From the NCBI RefSeq assembly GCF_000208745.1, contig NC_030855.1, forward strand, positions 24,393,759 through 24,457,758: 64,000 nucleotides of DNA, in the 5' to 3' direction. Below are positions 59,701-64,000 of this stretch, one piece after another (positions within the stretch are counted from its first letter, which is position 1; each line of letters starts with the position of its first letter). Below the pieces are notes generated by a model. It was not told where the DNA came from, ran no database searches, and was given only the letters and a program-made list of their open reading frames with translations. Made by a program: the position numbers and the translations under genes. The stretch is from Theobroma cacao. Lineage: Eukaryota > Streptophyta > Magnoliopsida > Malvales > Malvaceae.

Positions 59701-62700
59701 TGCTCTCTCTCTCTCTTTGGAGTTGACTCTGATATTTGTAATACAACTAATATAAATATATAACTAGTAGACTCTGCAGTTTAATGGAGTTGCCCTCTTT
59801 CCACATTCTCTGAATTTTTATACATTTTTTCTTGTCCAAAATTGTAAACATGCAACGCAACGCCTGTCTGCTCTTTATTAAACTCCATTTAGCACCATAG
59901 CTTGGAAAACCTTTAATGTTGGCAGCTATACCAGGGCCATCTCAGCCTCCATACCTTCTCATAATCATTTTGACAGGTAATATACTAAAATTCAATATTC
60001 AAATTAAAAGAAGGAGATTCTTCATTTCCTCTCCTTCCTCTGCTACTAACTTGATAACTTAAAATATTTTTATCCGAACCCAAATACTTTAATATTCTGT
60101 TTTAATAAAATAGTTGGTTGTTGCTCTTACATAGGAAGTTTGGTGAATTAAATATCGAGGCCAATTGGAAAATTGTTATTTTAAATCCAATTGCTACTCC
60201 ATGATAAAAAAGAAGAAGAAGAAATGTTGGTGATGGACCACTCTTAGTTTAATTCTCCTTTCAAAGAGCCCATGAATTCCCAATAACATGTGCAAGTGAG
60301 GGCATGAAAATGCAAGCATTTCCTTCCTTTGCCTATAGGTGGAGCTTGACTCTTAACTGTCATTCATCAATATCAAGTCTTTGCTGTCCTTGCTGACCTA
60401 TCATGCCATACGCTTTGCTCTTCATTTCTTCCATGTATGTATTCATGTATTAGCTGTCTTTTCTTTTTCTTTCGAAGTTGCCAAGAGAAAAAATAAATTT
60501 GCAGAATGGGGAAGACTGTCTTGGAGTTTGGTTGTCAATTATTATCTTGTTCAAGCCTGATTAATGTCGTGGTCCATTCTAGTCACTTGCTACTTTCATC
60601 GAATCTTTCCAACTTGTTGATTGGCTAGCCAAAAGGAATAACTTGGAAGTAGGAACTTGCAAATGAAAACCCGATAGAAAACAACAATTTGATCATCTAA
60701 GGGTACAAAATTTAATCTTTGCTGACAGCATTGACTGTCCATGTGCTGTAAACATTCATTGTCAAACGTAGAGTACAACGCAGAGAGTGGTCCTTCTTAT
60801 ATATGAGGAGTTAATATGAAGATTTTACTCCATTCTCAAATCCTGAAGCAGGATCAAGCTAGGTAGTTTCAGAAATGGGTTTACATCAAGGAGGTGGTCC
60901 ACTTCATAAATACCCAAGATTTTTGTCTTGTGCCGGAGCCTGGAGTTTATTTCCTCGTTATGTTTCTTTCCGAATGGTCAATTTTAACTGTCAAATCCTT
61001 CATTTGGAATTCAGCTAATGCAGTCACAGAAAAAAAAAAGGTTTGCAAATTGCAAGATCGTATCTTCCATCGAGCTTTCAATCAACTTCTCTAGGCTATC
61101 CCTTTGCAAAGATGACATCACGAATGAAGCACTACACTTTTATGAACTCGTGGACGTAAAACTCCAAACACAAAGATCAGTTGGCAGAAATAGTTGCTTG
61201 GTTTCTCCCCTTTCATGCAAGATAATAGTATGATACAGACCTTTCTTGTAAGAGCAGAAATGTAATAAGCCTCTGACTTTTCCGATCTGGTTTAGCATAT
61301 AGGGTTGTTGTTTGATCCAATCCTCTGGGCAAAAATGGAAGCAACAACAACAAAGCAAGATGAATTTGTAAAGAACAAAAAGTTAGGGGTTGTCTTTTTC
61401 TGTGTGGAATGATGTTTGCTACCGAAAACCCTTTGCTAATTTAACGAATTAGCAGCTTAATTTAATGATGTTATACCTTCATATGCAGAAACCGACTAGC
61501 ATGAGAAAACATTAACCCCATCTGTTGTTTGTTTTCCCTCCCAAAACAAGAAAAGTTGCCACGCAATTCACATCAGAAAACAACTTTTTTTCTTCAATTT
61601 TTTGGATTAACGCTATCAAACTCCATCTCCCGTGATAAGGCGAGAAAACCCATATTCAATTTGATTATTAAATCAAAGCACTTGTTGGCATGTTCTCTTG
61701 TATCTTACGATAACAACAAGTGGATTAGCACCAGAAAACCCATTAAATTAATCTTACTAGTAGGAGCATTGACAAAGATAATTATGGTGATTATAATAAT
61801 AAACCAGTGAAGCATTCTCATGCTGGAGGAATGAATGAAACCAATGCGGCGCAAACCGAATTGTCTGTTTGTAATTTGCAGAATTCGGTCGTTACCAGGC
61901 AAGTGTTTGATTATATATAATAATATCGATCAATTCTGTTCATGGTTTTTGAATATTTACAAGGAGGTCACGTGACTTGGAACTTCGATGGGTTTGAAGG
62001 ACAGCACCCATGGCCATAAAATTTAGAAGCCGAGAAAACCATGAACACCGCAAGTTCCTGGAAAAAAAAATAATGTATATATATAGAGGTAATTGACAGC
62101 TGAGATCATGTGAAGATAGAGACAAAAGGCCTAAGCAACATCAACATGGCAACGGCTATCTTACTTCTTTGAAAGAAATTTGAGAATCCTTTCTGCTTTT
62201 CGAGATCGTTGGCTGTTCTTTTATTACAAAAAGATAAACCAAAAAACAACGTGTTCTTTTGATTCCTTTGCATACCATTGAATCAATAATGAATGATTGT
62301 TTTAGCATGGTCCATCATTACCAGATAAGCCAGAGCAGCAACAAAGACCTAAAAGAATTAGAAGAACCAAATGCAGGCGGCATCGTGGTAAGACTTTGCC
62401 AAGGCTGTGGGGTCTGTTCCCTGCCTCTTTGCGACCAGCCGAGACTTTTAAGGGGAGACTGTTGAAACTTGAAACCCCATTCCCATCAGCCCCTTTTCTG
62501 GTTATCTTGCCCCATGTTATGAATGTTTTCATTGACTTTCTTTTGCTTTGTTTTCAATTCGTTTCCGGGCTTTCTTTCTTCAAACAGGGTAGTATTAAAT
62601 TCGTGTATTGTGTTGACTTAGACTTTAGATGATTGCATGGCAGCTCTGTTTCTCTCTCCATCTTCCTTATCCCCTGTAATGGCCAAGTAATACTTATCAA
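56729..62700. other. Long intergenic region
   Basis: No gene is supported. Several frames of 60-107 codons (for example 57551-57799, 58251-58574 and minus 59497-59691) lack recognisable domains or conserved-looking composition. A (TC)n tract lies at 59703-59718. The rest is AT-rich with no repeat family I can identify. Confidence 0.4.
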
Positions 62701-62931
62701 TTAACGAGCTCTTTTCCAATCCAACGATAATATTTGTGAAAGGGAGTTGCCAGCATTGGGAACACGAAAGTCTTTGCACAGTTCTGGCCCGTGGGCGTAA
62801 ACTCCGTAATGCACACCACCGTCACCATACCTGTAATCTTTATCCAAAGAGACAAGAGGGTTGCGTTCCACCGCCCATTTCCCTGCTTTGGGCACGTTGG
62901 AATTGAATGCGTTTAGTGAAGCTGCTGCTGT
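62701..62931 (-). other. Possible orphan terminal exon on the minus strand
   Basis: On the minus strand, an acceptor-like TTAAAACAG near 62932 is followed by an open frame of about 77 codons to a TAA at 62701. It contains LNAFNSNVPKAGKWAVERNP, LDKDYRYGDGGVHYGVYAHG, and PELCKDFRVPNAG and ends ILSLDWKRAR. The composition (Trp, Tyr, His, Cys, Pro and charged residues mixed) is protein-like, unlike the AT-biased spurious frames around it. I do not recognise the family, and no partner exon is seen before the window ends at 64000. It could be the last exon of a gene outside the window or a relic. Confidence 0.3.
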
Positions 62932-64000
62932 TTTAATTTATTTATTTGCTTAGGTTTGCTATTTAGTATCATTTTGTTCAGAGCTTAATGATATAGTCAT
63001 GATTAATTATTAATGACGTAGCCATGAGTCATTGCTTTAAGGAATGAATGATGATGATTTAATTCATCACATCATATTCTGAATTTTTCTATTTGAGACT
63101 GACAATTCCATTTGGAAAAGAAAAATAAATATGCAGTTCATTCAAAGGGATTAGATTTAAAGACAAAATAAAATTTCAGTTCAGATCATTCGCATTTTGT
63201 TTTAATATATTACGTAAAATTCATACACAAATGATAATTAAAAAGATGAACTTCACCTTCACCTTTCATAGTTTAAATTTTCTCTTACAATATCTTATGA
63301 TTTCCTTTTTTCTTTATTAGTATTTTGTGAATTTTTTTTTTGTCTCAATTAGAATTATGTAAATAAATTATGTTCTCACAAGATGTGGGGAGATTAATTT
63401 TACCTAATAAAATTACAAAAATATTTTTAAGTAAAAATAAATGATTAAATTTTGAATTAAAAATATTTTTTGATAATTTCTTTTGAGTAAAATTAACAGA
63501 CTAATCGTTATGGAAAGCCAAATTCTATGCAGAGTGTTAACTGAGAGAAAGAAAGATGAATATAAATAAATTATCATATAAAAAAAATTAAAATTATAAA
63601 AATATAAATAAATAAACATAAATATGTGATTCATGTAACGATATAACGACTTAGATGTGACGATAGGAAACAAATACCAAGGTGTGAGTAGTCTACGTAG
63701 AAAATCCATGTGAACTGGGACCAAATACTTGCTCAGGAAAGTACGCACGTGTGAACCGAGTCGCGGTTTAAGGGACCCACATAGCCCCAAAAGTTATCGA
63801 AGATTACAGCAGAAACCTTTTGGATAATGACTAGGGATTTCTTAACAACTAGAGTATTCCACTGGGTCCCCCATCTGCACGACTTGACCCAAGCAATTTC
63901 TCCTTTTCTTTTTTTCTTTATTCTATTTTAAAAAAACAAACAAACAAAATTCATCACACTCTGACTATATATTATAAATGGGGTCAAGCCAACCTTATTT
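62932..64000. other. AT-rich window end
   Basis: Nothing recognisable. The open frame on the minus strand at 63413-63790 is made of AT-rich hydrophobic codons and is not called. Confidence 0.4.

Noticed and set aside
1..64000. CRISPR arrays, rRNA and tRNA genes
   Set aside because: No spaced short repeats, no rRNA-like stretches and no convincing tRNA B-box with a matching cloverleaf were seen.

Overview
The window is nuclear DNA of a core eudicot plant. Its genes have many short exons with GT-AG introns, intergenic DNA is AT-rich, and the recognisable proteins are plant-specific or have plant-type architecture (auxin-receptor F-box proteins, FBD/LRR F-box proteins, external NAD(P)H dehydrogenase with an EF-hand, FBS1-type F-box protein). 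The auxin receptors look most like the AFB6 lineage, which I recall as missing from Arabidopsis and grasses. I cannot name the genus from sequence alone.

Layout. (1) 1-14.5 kb is a rearranged block. It holds the 3' end of a telomerase Cajal body protein (TCAB1/WDR79-like) gene, a tandem truncated copy of it about 5.5 kb away, and at least six copies or fragments of an FBD/LRR-type F-box gene in both orientations. All the F-box copies look broken, and one carries a solo LTR with a perfect 5-bp target duplication. (2) 15.4-16.5 kb: a compact FBS1-like F-box gene with G-boxes upstream. (3) 19.3-22.9 kb: an hnRNP U-like gene (SPRY plus P-loop kinase-like domain). An in-frame TAA separates its core from a well-preserved Tyr/Pro/Gln-rich tail. 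(4) 25.9-26.6 kb: a single-exon small membrane protein. (5) 30.1-33.8 kb: a ten-exon external alternative NADH dehydrogenase (NDB2 type). (6) 34.3-48.4 kb: a direct tandem duplication, each unit with one TIR1/AFB auxin receptor (586 aa, three exons). (7) 48.6-49.1 kb, minus strand: a two-exon LC8 dynein light chain, convergent with the second receptor. (8) 55.0-56.7 kb: an intronless ARM-repeat protein with a uORF ending two bases before its start codon. (9) 56.7-64 kb is mostly featureless apart from one orphan exon-like stretch on the minus strand near 62.8 kb.

These genes do not form a pathway and there are no operons. The strongest leads are in the auxin-receptor pair. The first copy has replaced three residues at the heart of its F-box, including the position equivalent to TIR1 Glu12, while the second copy keeps them. 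Both copies carry Arg where TIR1 has His78 in the ligand pocket, and both have a badly degraded miR393 site. The second lead is the hnRNP U-like gene with its single in-frame stop. All exon structures were deduced by eye from splice signals, reading phase and family knowledge; no search or transcript data were used.
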